DNA of 64,000 nt from Streptomyces sp. NBC_00459 (GCF_036013955.1 NZ_CP107903.1:3658001-3722000); one strand, 5' to 3'; counted from the stretch's first letter, positions 1-8,021 are shown. Made by a program: numbers and translations. The notes: generated by a model not told the origin, from the sequence alone.

Positions 1-56
1 CGCGAGTCCACCGCTCGCCCCGGACACCGGTCTTCACCGCACCGGCGACACCCACG

Positions 57-911
57 TCACCCACCCTGAACCACCACCCGCCGAGTAGCGACCGCCTGCA
101 ACAAACGCCCCGCCCCCAGCAGCGCCACCGCCCACCCGGCCTGGAAGGCGAACGTGCCCAGCGGATCCGCCGCCCCCAGCAGCATGTCCGCCGGCGCCTG
201 GATCAGCGCCGCCCACGGCAGGGCCCTTACGACCTCGCCAAGCACCCCCGGGAAGACGTTCAGCGGCAGCACCATGCCCGAGCAGAAGACACCCGCGAGC
301 CACGCCATCTGGGTGATGCCCGCGCCGTCCATCAGCCAGAACGCGGCCAGCGCCACCAGGAACCGGAAGGAGTAGCTGACCAGTACCCCCAGCACGACCG
401 CGACCAGGAACGTCAGCCAGGTCAGCGGTGAGGCCGGGAGCGACAGGTCGAAGAGCCAGGCGCCGATCACGAACGGGATCAGCCCGCGGCCCAGCAGCTG
501 GAACAGGGCCCGGCCCAGGTCCTGGGCCAGCCACCACAGCTGGAGGTCGGCCGGCCGGTACAGGTCGATCGCGATGTCACCCGTACGGATACGCTCGATC
601 AGCTCTTCCTCGAAGCCCGTGCCCATCACGCACATGGTCGTCAGCAGTGCCTGGCCGAGCCACACGTAGGTGAGGGCGTCGGACTGGTCGTACCCGCCGA
701 GGTGGGGTCTCTCGTCCCACAGGGCGATGTAGGTGTAGGCCAGGATGATCCCGAAGACCGTGTTGGTGAACACCCCCGCCAGCGTGGCCGCCCGATAGGT
801 GGCATACCGTCGGAAACCCCCCGCAGCGACGGCCGCGTACAACCGCCCAGAACCCACGAGACCAGCCTTTCCCAACGCGTCCGGACCGAAGCGCAGGAGC
901 CTAGTCCTCAC
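57..911 (-). CDS. ABC-2 type transporter permease
   Basis: Integral-membrane subunit of an ABC exporter, probably of the DUF990-like ABC-2 family. The 284-residue product has about six hydrophobic stretches (for example near residues 45-62, 150-185 and 200-225) and a cytoplasmic loop RTGDIAIDLYRP typical of this permease group. The GTG at 911 is the longest start; the GTG 18 codons further in, just before GSGRLYAAV, is also plausible. No ATPase is visible; it would lie beyond the left edge of the window, where transcription is heading. The substrate cannot be inferred. The gene is divergent from the penicillin-binding protein. Family call is good, start is uncertain. Confidence 0.85.
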   Translation of the reverse strand: MRTRLLRFGPDALGKAGLVGSGRLYAAVAAGGFRRYATYRAATLAGVFTNTVFGIILAYTYIALWDERPHLGGYDQSDALTYVWLGQALLTTMCVMGTGFEEELIERIRTGDIAIDLYRPADLQLWWLAQDLGRALFQLLGRGLIPFVIGAWLFDLSLPASPLTWLTFLVAVVLGVLVSYSFRFLVALAAFWLMDGAGITQMAWLAGVFCSGMVLPLNVFPGVLGEVVRALPWAALIQAPADMLLGAADPLGTFAFQAGWAVALLGAGRLLQAVATRRVVVQGG

Positions 912-1027
912 TCCTGTCCGCCCGCCACGCGTTTTCCGGCAGGAAGCGTGCCGAGGTCAGGGAACTGATCGCCTGGTGCGACAGTCTTCAAGAGGGGGCG
1001 CAGAAAACGTTTGAAGTGGTGAATGAG

Positions 1028-1047
1028 GTCGTACGGGAACGTACGAC
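1028..1047. promoter_or_regulatory. Inverted repeat before the penicillin-binding protein gene
   Basis: A perfect 7-bp inverted repeat, GTCGTAC-6 nt-GTACGAC, lies 25 bp before the ATG of the penicillin-binding protein gene, between it and the divergent permease gene. Its position suits an operator or an mRNA 5' hairpin. No regulator is identified. Confidence 0.4.
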
Positions 1048-1071
1048 GCGAAACAGGAGTCCGTGCACGAC

Positions 1072-3750
1072 ATGAGCGACCAGCCAGAGCCGCAGCAGCC
1101 GACGCAGGGCTCGGCACCCAAAGAACCCGACGCGCAGCCCGAGCGAACCGTCGAGCAGCCCGCCGTGCGAGCCGACGCGGAACCCGACATGGAACCCGTT
1201 GCGGAGCCCGACGTCGAACCCGTCGCGCGACCCGAGCAGACCCTCGCGCAAGCCGCCGCGGAGCCAGAGGCACAAGCCGAGCGAACCGTCGTGCAACCGG
1301 TCGTCCAGGCCGACGTACGGACCGACGTACGAACAGACGCGCAGCCCGAGGTGATGGCCGGCGGGAAGCCCGAGACCGCCAAGAAGGCCAAGAAGGGCAA
1401 GCGTCCCCGGCGGACCGGATGGCGGCGGCTGGTCCCGACCTGGCGGTTCCTGCTCAGCGCGTTCGTGCTCGGAACCATGATGCTCATCGCCCTGTTCGCG
1501 CTCGGCTACTACATGGTGAACATCCCGGCGGCGAACGCGGCGGCCACCAAGCAGAGCAACGTCTACCTCTACGCCGACGGCAGCCAACTCGCCCGCGACG
1601 GCGAGGTCAACCGGGAGAACGTGACGCTGTCGCAGATCTCCAAGGACGCCCAGCACGCCGTACTGGCCGCCGAGGACCGCGACTTCTACACCGAGTCCGC
1701 CATCGATCCCAAGGCGATGATCCGCGCCGCCTGGAACACGGTGACCGGCAAGGGCAAACAGTCCGGCTCGACGATCACCCAGCAGTACGTGAAGAACTAC
1801 TACCTCGCGCAGGAGCAGACCGTCACCCGAAAGGTGAAGGAGTTCTTCATCTCGATCAAGCTGGACCGGGTGAAGACGAAGGACGAGATCCTCGAGGGCT
1901 ACCTCAACACCAGCTACGCCGGCCGCAACTCGTACGGCCTCCAGGCAGCCGCCCAGGCCTACTACGGCGTCGACGCCGTCGACCTGACCGCCGGCCAGGG
2001 CGCCTACCTCGCCGCGCTGCTGAACGCGCCGAGCGAGTACGACGTGATCGCCCACCCCGAGAACAGGCCGGCCGCACTCGCCCGCTGGAACTACGTCCTC
2101 GACGGCATGGTCACGAAGGGCTGGCTGACCGAGTCCGCGCGCAAGGCCATCACCTTCCCCGAGCCGAAGCAGTCGATCGTCTCGACGGGCATGTCCGGCC
2201 AGCGCGGCTACCTGGTCAAGGCGGTCAACGACTACCTCTTCGAGAACAAGATCCTCACCGAAGACCAACTCCAGCTCGGCGGCTACCGCATCACCACCAC
2301 CCTGCAGAAGTCCAAGCAGGACGCCTTCGTCAAGGCGGTCAACGACAAGGTGATGAAGAAGCTCGACAAGAAGAACAACAAGGTCGACAACTACGTCCGC
2401 GCGGGCGGCGTCGCCATCGACCCGGCCACCGGCAAGGTCCTCGCGATGTACGGCGGCATCGACTACACCAAGCAGTACGTCAACAACGCCACCCGCCGCG
2501 ACTACCAGGACGGATCGACCTTCAAGCCGTTCGTGTTCACCTCGGCCGTCCAGAACGGCTCGCAGACCCAGGACGGCCGGACGATCACCCCGAACACCTA
2601 CTACGACGGCACCAACAAGCGCCCGGTCGAGGGCTGGAACGGCGGCGAGTACGCCCCCGAGAACGAGGACCAGTACTCGTACGGCAACATCACCGTCCGC
2701 ACGGCGACGAACAAGTCCGTCAACTCCGTGTACGCGCAGATGGCCGTGGACGTCGGCCCCGCAAAGGTCAAGCAGACGGCGATCGACCTCGGCCTGCCCT
2801 CCGACACCCCCGACCTCAACCCGTACCCGTCCATCGCGCTCGGCACGTCGACGGCCAGCGTCCTCGACATGGCGGAGGCGTACGCCACGCTCGCCAACCA
2901 CGGCAAGCACGGCACGTACACGATCATCGACAAGATCACGAAGGACGGCGAGGAGGGCGCCGTGACCCTCCGGAAGCAGGAGACGAAGCAGGTCGTGACG
3001 CGCGAGGCCGCCGACACGACCACGGCGGTCCTGCAGAGCGTGGTCGAGGACGGCACGGCGACGGCGGCCCAGGAGGCCGACCGCCCGGTCGCCGGCAAGA
3101 CCGGCACGGCCGAGGAGGACACCGCGGCCTGGTTCGCGGGCTACACCCCCGACCTCGCGACCGTCGTCTCGGTCATGGGCCAGGACCCGGTCACCGGCAA
3201 GCACAAGTCGCTGTACGGCGCGATGGGCCTCGACCGGATCAACGGCGGCGGCGCCCCCGCCGAGATCTGGGCACAGTTCACCAAGGACGCCCTGAAGGGC
3301 AAGAAGGCGAAGGACTTCGACCTCCAGCTCCAGCCAGGCGCCGACGAGGTGCAACTCCCGCCCGCCGACACGCAGCCCGACCCCGGCACGGACGCCGGCC
3401 AGGACAACGGCGGCACCACGGACGGCGGCCAGGAAACCCCGGGCGCGACGAACGGCGCCACGACCGGGGCCACCCCGACGACCGGCGGCACGACCACGGA
3501 CGGCGGCACCACCACAGGCGGCACGACCACGACCGGCGGCACGACGGACACCGGCGGGACCACCACCACAGGCGGCACGACGGACACCGGCGGCACGACG
3601 GACACGGGCGGCACCACCGACACCGGCGGCACAACGGACTCGGGCGGCACCACCGCCGACACCGGCGGCACGACGGACTCGGGCGGCACCACGGGAGGAA
3701 CGACACCGGGGACGACAGGCGGCGGACTCAGCGCGTTGAGACGGGACTGA
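1072..3750 (+). CDS. Class A penicillin-binding protein (transglycosylase/transpeptidase)
   Basis: Bifunctional peptidoglycan synthase that polymerises lipid II and cross-links stem peptides outside the membrane. An acidic Pro/Glu-rich cytoplasmic N-terminus (about 100 residues) and a basic stretch precede one transmembrane helix (FLLSAFVLGTMMLIALFAL). The GT51 domain shows EDRDFY (catalytic Glu near residue 201) and GSTITQQ. The transpeptidase domain shows STFK (Ser about 482, Lys 485), SVN (about 549-551) and KTGT (about 676-678), so both activities look intact. The C-terminus is a roughly 110-residue Gly/Thr repeat tail (GGTTDTGGTT units). The ATG at 1072 is chosen, with AGGAG 12 nt upstream; a GTG at 1063 is only 3 nt from that site. 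Confidence 0.95.
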   Translation: MSDQPEPQQPTQGSAPKEPDAQPERTVEQPAVRADAEPDMEPVAEPDVEPVARPEQTLAQAAAEPEAQAERTVVQPVVQADVRTDVRTDAQPEVMAGGKPETAKKAKKGKRPRRTGWRRLVPTWRFLLSAFVLGTMMLIALFALGYYMVNIPAANAAATKQSNVYLYADGSQLARDGEVNRENVTLSQISKDAQHAVLAAEDRDFYTESAIDPKAMIRAAWNTVTGKGKQSGSTITQQYVKNYYLAQEQTVTRKVKEFFISIKLDRVKTKDEILEGYLNTSYAGRNSYGLQAAAQAYYGVDAVDLTAGQGAYLAALLNAPSEYDVIAHPENRPAALARWNYVLDGMVTKGWLTESARKAITFPEPKQSIVSTGMSGQRGYLVKAVNDYLFENKILTEDQLQLGGYRITTTLQKSKQDAFVKAVNDKVMKKLDKKNNKVDNYVRAGGVAIDPATGKVLAMYGGIDYTKQYVNNATRRDYQDGSTFKPFVFTSAVQNGSQTQDGRTITPNTYYDGTNKRPVEGWNGGEYAPENEDQYSYGNITVRTATNKSVNSVYAQMAVDVGPAKVKQTAIDLGLPSDTPDLNPYPSIALGTSTASVLDMAEAYATLANHGKHGTYTIIDKITKDGEEGAVTLRKQETKQVVTREAADTTTAVLQSVVEDGTATAAQEADRPVAGKTGTAEEDTAAWFAGYTPDLATVVSVMGQDPVTGKHKSLYGAMGLDRINGGGAPAEIWAQFTKDALKGKKAKDFDLQLQPGADEVQLPPADTQPDPGTDAGQDNGGTTDGGQETPGATNGATTGATPTTGGTTTDGGTTTGGTTTTGGTTDTGGTTTTGGTTDTGGTTDTGGTTDTGGTTDSGGTTADTGGTTDSGGTTGGTTPGTTGGGLSALRRD

Positions 3751-3809
3751 CGCCACCACCGACACCGAGACCGGCACCGACACCGACACCGACACCGACG
3801 GCAGACGAC

Positions 3810-3843
3810 AAAGGGGCTGGTGACCATCGTCACCAGCCCCTTT
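3810..3843. terminator. Bidirectional terminator
   Basis: A perfect 14-bp stem (AAAGGGGCTGGTGA with its complement) and a 6-nt loop lie between the convergent penicillin-binding protein and GroES-like genes. The A-run on one side and T-run on the other suit termination in both directions. A short GACACC hexamer array (about 3757-3800) precedes it. Confidence 0.85.
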
Positions 3844-3864
3844 GGGCGCCGCCGCCCCACAGGC

Positions 3865-4221
3865 CTACAGATACAGGCCGGTCGAGTCCTCGGAGCCCTC
3901 GAACCGGTCGGCCGCGACGGCATGCAGATCGCGCTCACGCATCAGCACATAGGCGACCCCGCGCACCTCGACCTCGGCAAGATCCTCCGGGTCGTACAGA
4001 ACACGGTCGCCCGGCTCCACCGTCCGTACGTTCTGCCCGACCGCGACGACCTCAGCCCAGGCCAGCCGACGCCCGACGGCCGCCGTGGCGGGAATCAGGA
4101 TGCCGCCGCCGGAACGCCGCTCGCCCTCGCTGGCGTCCTGCCGCACGAGCACACGGTCGTGCAGCATCCGGATCGGCAGCTTGTCGTGATGGGTGCTCTG
4201 CTCATTGCTTTTGGCGCTCAC
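3865..4221 (-). CDS. GroES-like co-chaperonin domain protein
   Basis: A 118-residue protein with the GroES/Cpn10 beta-barrel pattern: LHDRVLVRQD near residue 20, GGGILIP near 40, then VVAVGQNVRTVEPGDRVLYD. It is longer than housekeeping GroES (about 100 residues), has a divergent mobile loop, and no groEL is adjacent. It is therefore probably a paralogue rather than the main chaperonin cofactor, and its partner is unknown. Start is the GTG at 4221, preceded by AGG. It follows the DUF3618 gene by 21 bp and is probably co-transcribed with it. Confidence 0.8.
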   Translation of the reverse strand: MSAKSNEQSTHHDKLPIRMLHDRVLVRQDASEGERRSGGGILIPATAAVGRRLAWAEVVAVGQNVRTVEPGDRVLYDPEDLAEVEVRGVAYVLMRERDLHAVAADRFEGSEDSTGLYL

Positions 4222-4242
4222 ACTCCGAACCTACCTGCCTCT

Positions 4243-4575
4243 TCAGCCCTTGCGCCGCCGGGTGCCGAGAGCGAGCAGCCCGACCAGCCCCACGACCACC
4301 AGGGCAACAGGCACGATCCGCTCGATCCGGGGCGCCCCGTCCTCATCGACGAACTGTCCCTTGACGTCACCGACGACCCGGTTGACGCCGACGTAGGCGC
4401 GCCCAAGGGTGTGATCGATGTTCGAAACGACCTTGGCCTTGGCATCGCCGACGATCGTCTTCGGGTGCACCCGCACCCCGATCTCGTCGAGCGTCTCGGC
4501 CAGCGTCTCGCGACGACGCCTGATGTCCGCCTCGATCTGCGCCGGGGTTCTGCTGCTGTCCGAGGTGTCCGCCAC
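4243..4575 (-). CDS. DUF3618 membrane protein
   Basis: A 110-residue protein with the DUF3618 signature near the N-terminus (IEADIRRRRETLAETLDEI, residues 14-32), a charged middle, and a single C-terminal transmembrane helix (VALVVVGLVGLLALG) ending in RRRKG, so the bulk is probably cytoplasmic. This family is common in actinobacteria and has no settled function. Start is a GTG at 4575. It is divergent from bcp and sits upstream of the GroES-like gene in the same direction. Confidence 0.85.
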   Translation of the reverse strand: MADTSDSSRTPAQIEADIRRRRETLAETLDEIGVRVHPKTIVGDAKAKVVSNIDHTLGRAYVGVNRVVGDVKGQFVDEDGAPRIERIVPVALVVVGLVGLLALGTRRRKG

Positions 4576-4715
4576 CGTACGCCCTCCGAAGTCCGCTGAT
4601 GCATTGCTCCGGACAGTCTGTCAGTTCCACTCGGGCCCGCACTGTCAGCACCCCCGGTTAGGCTCGGACCGGCACCTTTCCAGGCCGCACGAGGACGTAC
4701 GAGGAGACCAGACGG

Positions 4716-5183
4716 ATGAGCGAGCGACTCCAGCCCGGTGACGTGGCCCCGGCCTTCACCCTGCCCGACGCCGACGGCAACGAGGTGTCGCTGGCCGACC
4801 ACAAGGGCCGCAAGGTCATCGTCTACTTCTACCCGGCAGCCCTGACCCCCGGCTGCACCAAGCAGGCCTGCGACTTCACGGACAACCTCGACGTCCTCGC
4901 CGGCGCGGGCTACGACGTGATCGGCATCTCCCCCGACAAGCCGGAGAAGCTCGCGAAGTTCCGCGAGAAGGAGAACCTGAAGGTCACCCTGCTCGGCGAC
5001 ACGGACAAGACGGTCCTTCAGGCGTACGGCGCCTTCGGCGAAAAGATGAACTACGGCAAGACGTACGTCGGCGTCATCCGCTCCACGGTCATCGTGGACG
5101 AGGAGGGCAAGGTCGAACGGGCGCTGTACAACGTCCGGGCGACGGGCCACGTAGCGAAGATCATCAAGGACCTGGGCGTCTGA
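4716..5183 (+). CDS. bcp: Thiol peroxidase, Bcp/PrxQ-type peroxiredoxin
   Basis: Reduces hydrogen peroxide and organic hydroperoxides in the cytoplasm using thioredoxin-type donors. The 155-residue length is typical. The active-site segment TPGCTKQACDF carries the peroxidatic Cys47 and the resolving Cys52 expected of PrxQ, and GISPDKPEKLAKF and LLGDTDK follow in family order. An AGGAG-like site precedes the ATG. It is a single-gene unit, divergent from the DUF3618 gene, with its own terminator. Confidence 0.96.
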   Translation: MSERLQPGDVAPAFTLPDADGNEVSLADHKGRKVIVYFYPAALTPGCTKQACDFTDNLDVLAGAGYDVIGISPDKPEKLAKFREKENLKVTLLGDTDKTVLQAYGAFGEKMNYGKTYVGVIRSTVIVDEEGKVERALYNVRATGHVAKIIKDLGV

Positions 5184-5205
5184 CACCCCCTTCCCCGCTG
5201 CTCGC

Positions 5206-5250
5206 GCGGCCCGTACCGAAGCAATTCCGGTGCGGGCCGCTTTGCGTTTT
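5206..5250 (+). terminator. Terminator after bcp
   Basis: A 13-bp stem (GCGGCCCGTACCG with CGGTGCGGGCCGC, one G-T wobble) and a loop of about 8 nt begin 22 bp after the bcp stop, followed by a T-rich run TTTGCGTTTT. Confidence 0.8.
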
Positions 5251-5327
5251 GGGCGTGACTGTCCGATAAGCGGTTCGTTACTCCGTACGAGACCGCGAAC
5301 TGGTGGTCGGGAGACGGAGGGGACTCG

Positions 5328-5978
5328 ATGGGGGCAAGTGCGTACAGCAAAGAGCGGCTGGAGGAGGCGGCTCGGGGGGCGCGGACGCTGTCGGAGGCAT
5401 GCGGGAGATTGGGGGTGGATCCGACGAGTCAGAAGCGGCGGTACATCTCCCAGCGGATGAAGAAACTAGGGGTGGATGTCGTTCACTTCGAGCGCGAAGG
5501 GGCCAAGTGGACGAGGGAGATCCTTGAGCCGGTGGTTTCGGCGTCATCGAGCGTCAACGAGGTTCTACGGCGACTCGGGCTCGAGGTGGTCGGCGGGCAT
5601 CACACGAACATCTCCCGTCGCATCAAGGCTTACGGCATCGACACCTCGCACTTCACGCCAGTGGTCCGAACGGAGCGGCAGCGTTACAACCAGCGTCGGC
5701 GGGCTGCCGAGGAGATCCTGGCCGAGGACACCTCGGCACATCCCAAACGGGTCCCGAGCAGTCGCCTGAAGCGGGCGATGGGCGAGCTGGGCATGGAGGA
5801 GCACTGCGCCCTGTGCGGGATCGAAGGGGTTTGGCTCGGGGAGCAGCTCCCCCTCGAAGTCGACCACATCGACGGCAACTGGCGGAACAACCGCGTTGAG
5901 AACCTGAGGCTCCTTTGCCCCAACTGTCACTCGACAACGGACAGTTACCGCGGACGCGGCAAGGGGCGTGCCTCATGA
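5328..5978 (+). CDS. HNH endonuclease with two N-terminal recognition repeats (first of a pair)
   Basis: The C-terminus is a zinc-stabilised HNH nuclease domain: C160-x2-C163, LEVDHIDGNW (D179, H180), NRVENLRLLCPNCH (C197, C200, H201). The N-terminal half has two similar segments of about 45 residues (residues 8-54 and 64-109), each with a helical stretch, a Leu-Gly pair, and an ending like GVDVVHF or GIDTSHF; they look like duplicated helix-turn-helix DNA-recognition modules. A strong GGAGGGGA ribosome site precedes the ATG. The stop overlaps the start of the second HNH gene (ATGA). It resembles phage or homing-type HNH proteins; the target is unknown. Confidence 0.88.
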   Translation: MGASAYSKERLEEAARGARTLSEACGRLGVDPTSQKRRYISQRMKKLGVDVVHFEREGAKWTREILEPVVSASSSVNEVLRRLGLEVVGGHHTNISRRIKAYGIDTSHFTPVVRTERQRYNQRRRAAEEILAEDTSAHPKRVPSSRLKRAMGELGMEEHCALCGIEGVWLGEQLPLEVDHIDGNWRNNRVENLRLLCPNCHSTTDSYRGRGKGRAS

Positions 5979-6649
5979 CCAGCGGAGTGCAGTACACCCG
6001 CGAGCGCTTGGCCGAGGCAGCGGCTCGGTGTTCCGACCTCGACGAGGTCATTGCCTTCTTCGGCACCTCGCCATACGGCTACCTCCGCAAGTACCTCACC
6101 AAGCGATTCGCCCACTTCGCCATCGACATCTCGCACTTCGCCCCATGCGGCAGGTCCGCCCGGCCCACCACCGACGAATTACGGACGGCCGTCGCCGAAT
6201 CCACCTCCTTGGCGGAGGTGCTACGCCACCTCGGGCGCACGGACAACGGCACCCAGCGGACGAAGCTGCACAAGTGGATTGCCGACGATCAGTTGGTGAC
6301 GGCACATTTCCTGGGGCAGGCACACCAGCGGGGAAGGCCGGCCCCGAACTCCAAACGGCCTGAGGATGTCCTGGTGAAGCACGAGGGCAAGCAACGGACG
6401 ACGACAACGCGTCTGCGTCGAGCGCTCAACGAGGTCGGCGTAGCCGAGGAATGCGCCGGGTGCGGCACCGGCCCGGAGTGGCGCGGCAAACCCATGACCC
6501 TGGAGATCGATCACATCAACGGGGACTGGAGCGACGACCGGCGGGAGAACCTGCGGTTGCTCTGCCCCAACTGTCACGCGATCACCAGCACCTGGTGCAG
6601 GGGAGGCAGAGGGCGGCAAGCAACTCCCGGTACGATGGCAGGCGGCTAG
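5975..6649 (+). CDS. HNH endonuclease with two N-terminal recognition repeats (second of a pair)
   Basis: A 224-residue paralogue of the preceding gene with the same architecture: two N-terminal segments ending AIDISHF and LVTAHF, then an HNH domain with CAGCG, LEIDHINGDWSDD and LLCPNCH. Its ATG overlaps the previous stop by 4 bp, so translation is probably coupled. Codon 69 is TTA (position 6179), so translation should depend on the bldA tRNA if this is a Streptomyces. The stop lies 2 bp before the tRNA-Leu. The two proteins may act as a heterodimer with an extended composite target; that is inference. Confidence 0.87.
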   Translation: MTSGVQYTRERLAEAAARCSDLDEVIAFFGTSPYGYLRKYLTKRFAHFAIDISHFAPCGRSARPTTDELRTAVAESTSLAEVLRHLGRTDNGTQRTKLHKWIADDQLVTAHFLGQAHQRGRPAPNSKRPEDVLVKHEGKQRTTTTRLRRALNEVGVAEECAGCGTGPEWRGKPMTLEIDHINGDWSDDRRENLRLLCPNCHAITSTWCRGGRGRQATPGTMAGG

Positions 6650-6651
6650 CG

Positions 6652-6732
6652 GCGGTGGTGCAATGGCGACACAGCAGACTTAGGATCTGTGGCCCTTGAT
6701 CGGGCTTGAGGGTTCGAATCCCTTCCGCCGCA
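6652..6732 (+). tRNA. tRNA-Leu (anticodon UAG), atypical D-arm
   Basis: The acceptor stem pairs GCGGTGG with CCGCCGC (one wobble). The anticodon stem-loop at 6674-6690 has anticodon TAG at 6681-6683 (decodes CUA). A long variable arm (6691-6707, GCCC/GGGC stem) marks a type II tRNA, and the T-arm has a canonical TTCGAAT loop. The discriminator is A, and CCA is not encoded. Only 13 nt separate T8-G9 from the anticodon stem, against about 17 normally, and no 3-bp D-stem can be drawn. It may be a functional minimalist tRNA or a decaying one. Confidence 0.85.
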
Positions 6733-6738
6733 CACAAG

Positions 6739-6772
6739 CGGCCTGTGAATCGAAGGATTGATTCACAGGCCG
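6739..6772. terminator. Terminator between tRNA-Leu and rdgB
   Basis: A perfect 13-bp stem (CGGCCTGTGAATC with its complement) and an 8-nt loop lie 6 bp after the tRNA, followed by TTCCTGTT. It faces the convergent rdgB gene and probably serves both. Confidence 0.85.
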
Positions 6773-6788
6773 TTCCTGTTCTCACATC

Positions 6789-7391
6789 TCAGCCCAACAA
6801 CTCCCGAACCACCGGCACCAACCCCCGGAACGCCTGCCCCCGATGACTGATCGCGTTCTTCTCGGCCGCCGTCAGCTGTGCGCACGTCCTCGTGTCGCCC
6901 TCCGGCTGGAGAATCGGGTCATAGCCGAAGCCGCCCGAGCCCTCCGGGGCGTGTCGCAGTACGCCCCGCATCCGGCCCTCGACCACCCGTTCCGTGCCAT
7001 CCGGAAGCGCCAGGGCCGCCGCGCAGGCGAAGTGGGCGCCCCGGTGTTCGTCCGCGATGTCCGACAGCTGGGCCAGGAGCAGCTCCAGGTTGGCCCTGTC
7101 GTCGCCGTGCTTCCCTGCCCAGCGGGCCGAGAAGATTCCCGGGGCGCCGTTGAGGACGTCGACGCAGAGGCCCGAGTCGTCGGCCACCGCAGGGAGGCCC
7201 GTTGCCTGGGCCAGGGCGTGGGCCTTGAGGAGGGCGTTCTCCGCGAAGGTGACGCCTGTTTCCTTGACGTCGGGGATGTCGGGGTAGGCCTCCGCGCCGA
7301 CCAGGTCCATGGGGAGGGCCGCGTCGGCGAGGATCTGCCTCAGCTCGGTGATCTTTCCGGCGTTGCGGGTGGCGAGGATCAGGCGTGTCAT
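6789..7391 (-). CDS. rdgB: Non-canonical purine NTP pyrophosphatase (RdgB/HAM1)
   Basis: Hydrolyses XTP, ITP and dITP to monophosphates, keeping deaminated purines out of nucleic acids. The 200 residues show the family landmarks in order: ILATRNAGKITEL at the N-terminus (substrate phosphate binding), ETGVTFAENALLKA, AVADDSGLCVDVLNGAPGIFSARWAG, GGFGYDPIL, and the C-terminal SHRGQAF. Length and motifs are complete. It lies downstream of the lipoprotein and rph genes in the same orientation. Confidence 0.97.
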   Translation of the reverse strand: MTRLILATRNAGKITELRQILADAALPMDLVGAEAYPDIPDVKETGVTFAENALLKAHALAQATGLPAVADDSGLCVDVLNGAPGIFSARWAGKHGDDRANLELLLAQLSDIADEHRGAHFACAAALALPDGTERVVEGRMRGVLRHAPEGSGGFGYDPILQPEGDTRTCAQLTAAEKNAISHRGQAFRGLVPVVRELLG

Positions 7392-7443
7392 GGCGTCCAG
7401 TATCCCGGGCTCACCCGCGGCCGCTCACTCCGTTTTACGACAG

Positions 7444-7872
7444 CTACGACGTGCAGACCTTCGTCAGTTCGCCCGCCGCGTCGGTGACTCCGCTGATGTC
7501 CGGGGTCGCGTCGCCCTTGTCGATGGCCGTACGGACGTTGTCCACGGCCGTGTTGAGGTTGTCGACCGCCTTGTTGACGTCGGCGTTGTCCGTCTTGTCG
7601 CCGATGTCGGTGAGGTTCTTGTCGATCGACTCCAGGGCTTCGCTCGCCTGGGTCGGGTCGTTCGCCGCGTTCTCGACGGCCTGCTGGAGGTCGGAGACGC
7701 TGGTGGCGATGGCGTCGGCGGTCTGGACGCAGTCCAGGGCCTTGTTGACGGCGTCGCATCCGGTGGTGAGCCCGGCGGTCAGCGCGACGGCCGCCACGGT
7801 GGCGGCGATGGCGGTGGCGCGGCGCCCCTTTCCGAGTCCTCGTGCGGTGCGGATTCGGCGGCTGACGGGCAT
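7444..7872 (-). CDS. Secreted lipoprotein, function unknown
   Basis: A 142-residue protein with a basic N-terminus, a hydrophobic stretch AIAATVAAVALTAGL and the lipobox LTTGC (lipidated Cys39), so it should be anchored to the outer face of the membrane. The mature part is Asp/Ala-rich and predicted helical, with repeated DNLNTAVDNVRTAID-like patterns that suggest a small helical bundle. A GGAGGG site precedes the ATG at 7872; longer in-frame starts upstream would run into rph and are rejected. It lies between rph and rdgB on the same strand. Confidence 0.85.
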   Translation of the reverse strand: MPVSRRIRTARGLGKGRRATAIAATVAAVALTAGLTTGCDAVNKALDCVQTADAIATSVSDLQQAVENAANDPTQASEALESIDKNLTDIGDKTDNADVNKAVDNLNTAVDNVRTAIDKGDATPDISGVTDAAGELTKVCTS

Positions 7873-7988
7873 GGTTCGGGTTCCCTCCGTTGACTGTTGA
7901 CTACTGGTCGGGCGCGCGGCAGCACTCGTCGCCGTACACCCGTCTTCCTGCGTGTTCTGCGTGTCCCTGCATCCCTGGAGACGCTGTG

Positions 7989-8021
7989 GAGTGGCGGTGC
8001 GGTTGCCCGCGACCGCCACTC
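7989..8021 (-). terminator. Terminator after rph
   Basis: A perfect 10-bp stem (GAGTGGCGGT with its complement, 13-nt loop) lies 16 bp downstream of the rph stop and before the lipoprotein gene on the same strand. The loop is long and no T-run follows, so it may only attenuate. Confidence 0.55.

Noticed and set aside
1..37. Possible start of a second ABC permease (GTG at 37, minus strand)
   Set aside because: Only 12 codons are in the window and there is no similarity to judge. Mentioned as likely from operon logic, not as a feature.
3420..3720. Regular repeats that could suggest a CRISPR array
   Set aside because: They are in-frame Gly/Thr codon repeats of the penicillin-binding protein tail, with no unique spacers; no CRISPR array was seen in the window.
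988..3795. Very long minus-strand open frame antisense to the penicillin-binding protein gene
   Set aside because: High-GC third positions create long shadow frames; its composition is Arg/Val/Ala-rich and no family motif is present, while the plus strand has all catalytic motifs.
6652..6732. Identification of the tRNA-Leu as bldA
   Set aside because: The anticodon is UAG, not UAA, and the sequence differs from the bldA tRNA.
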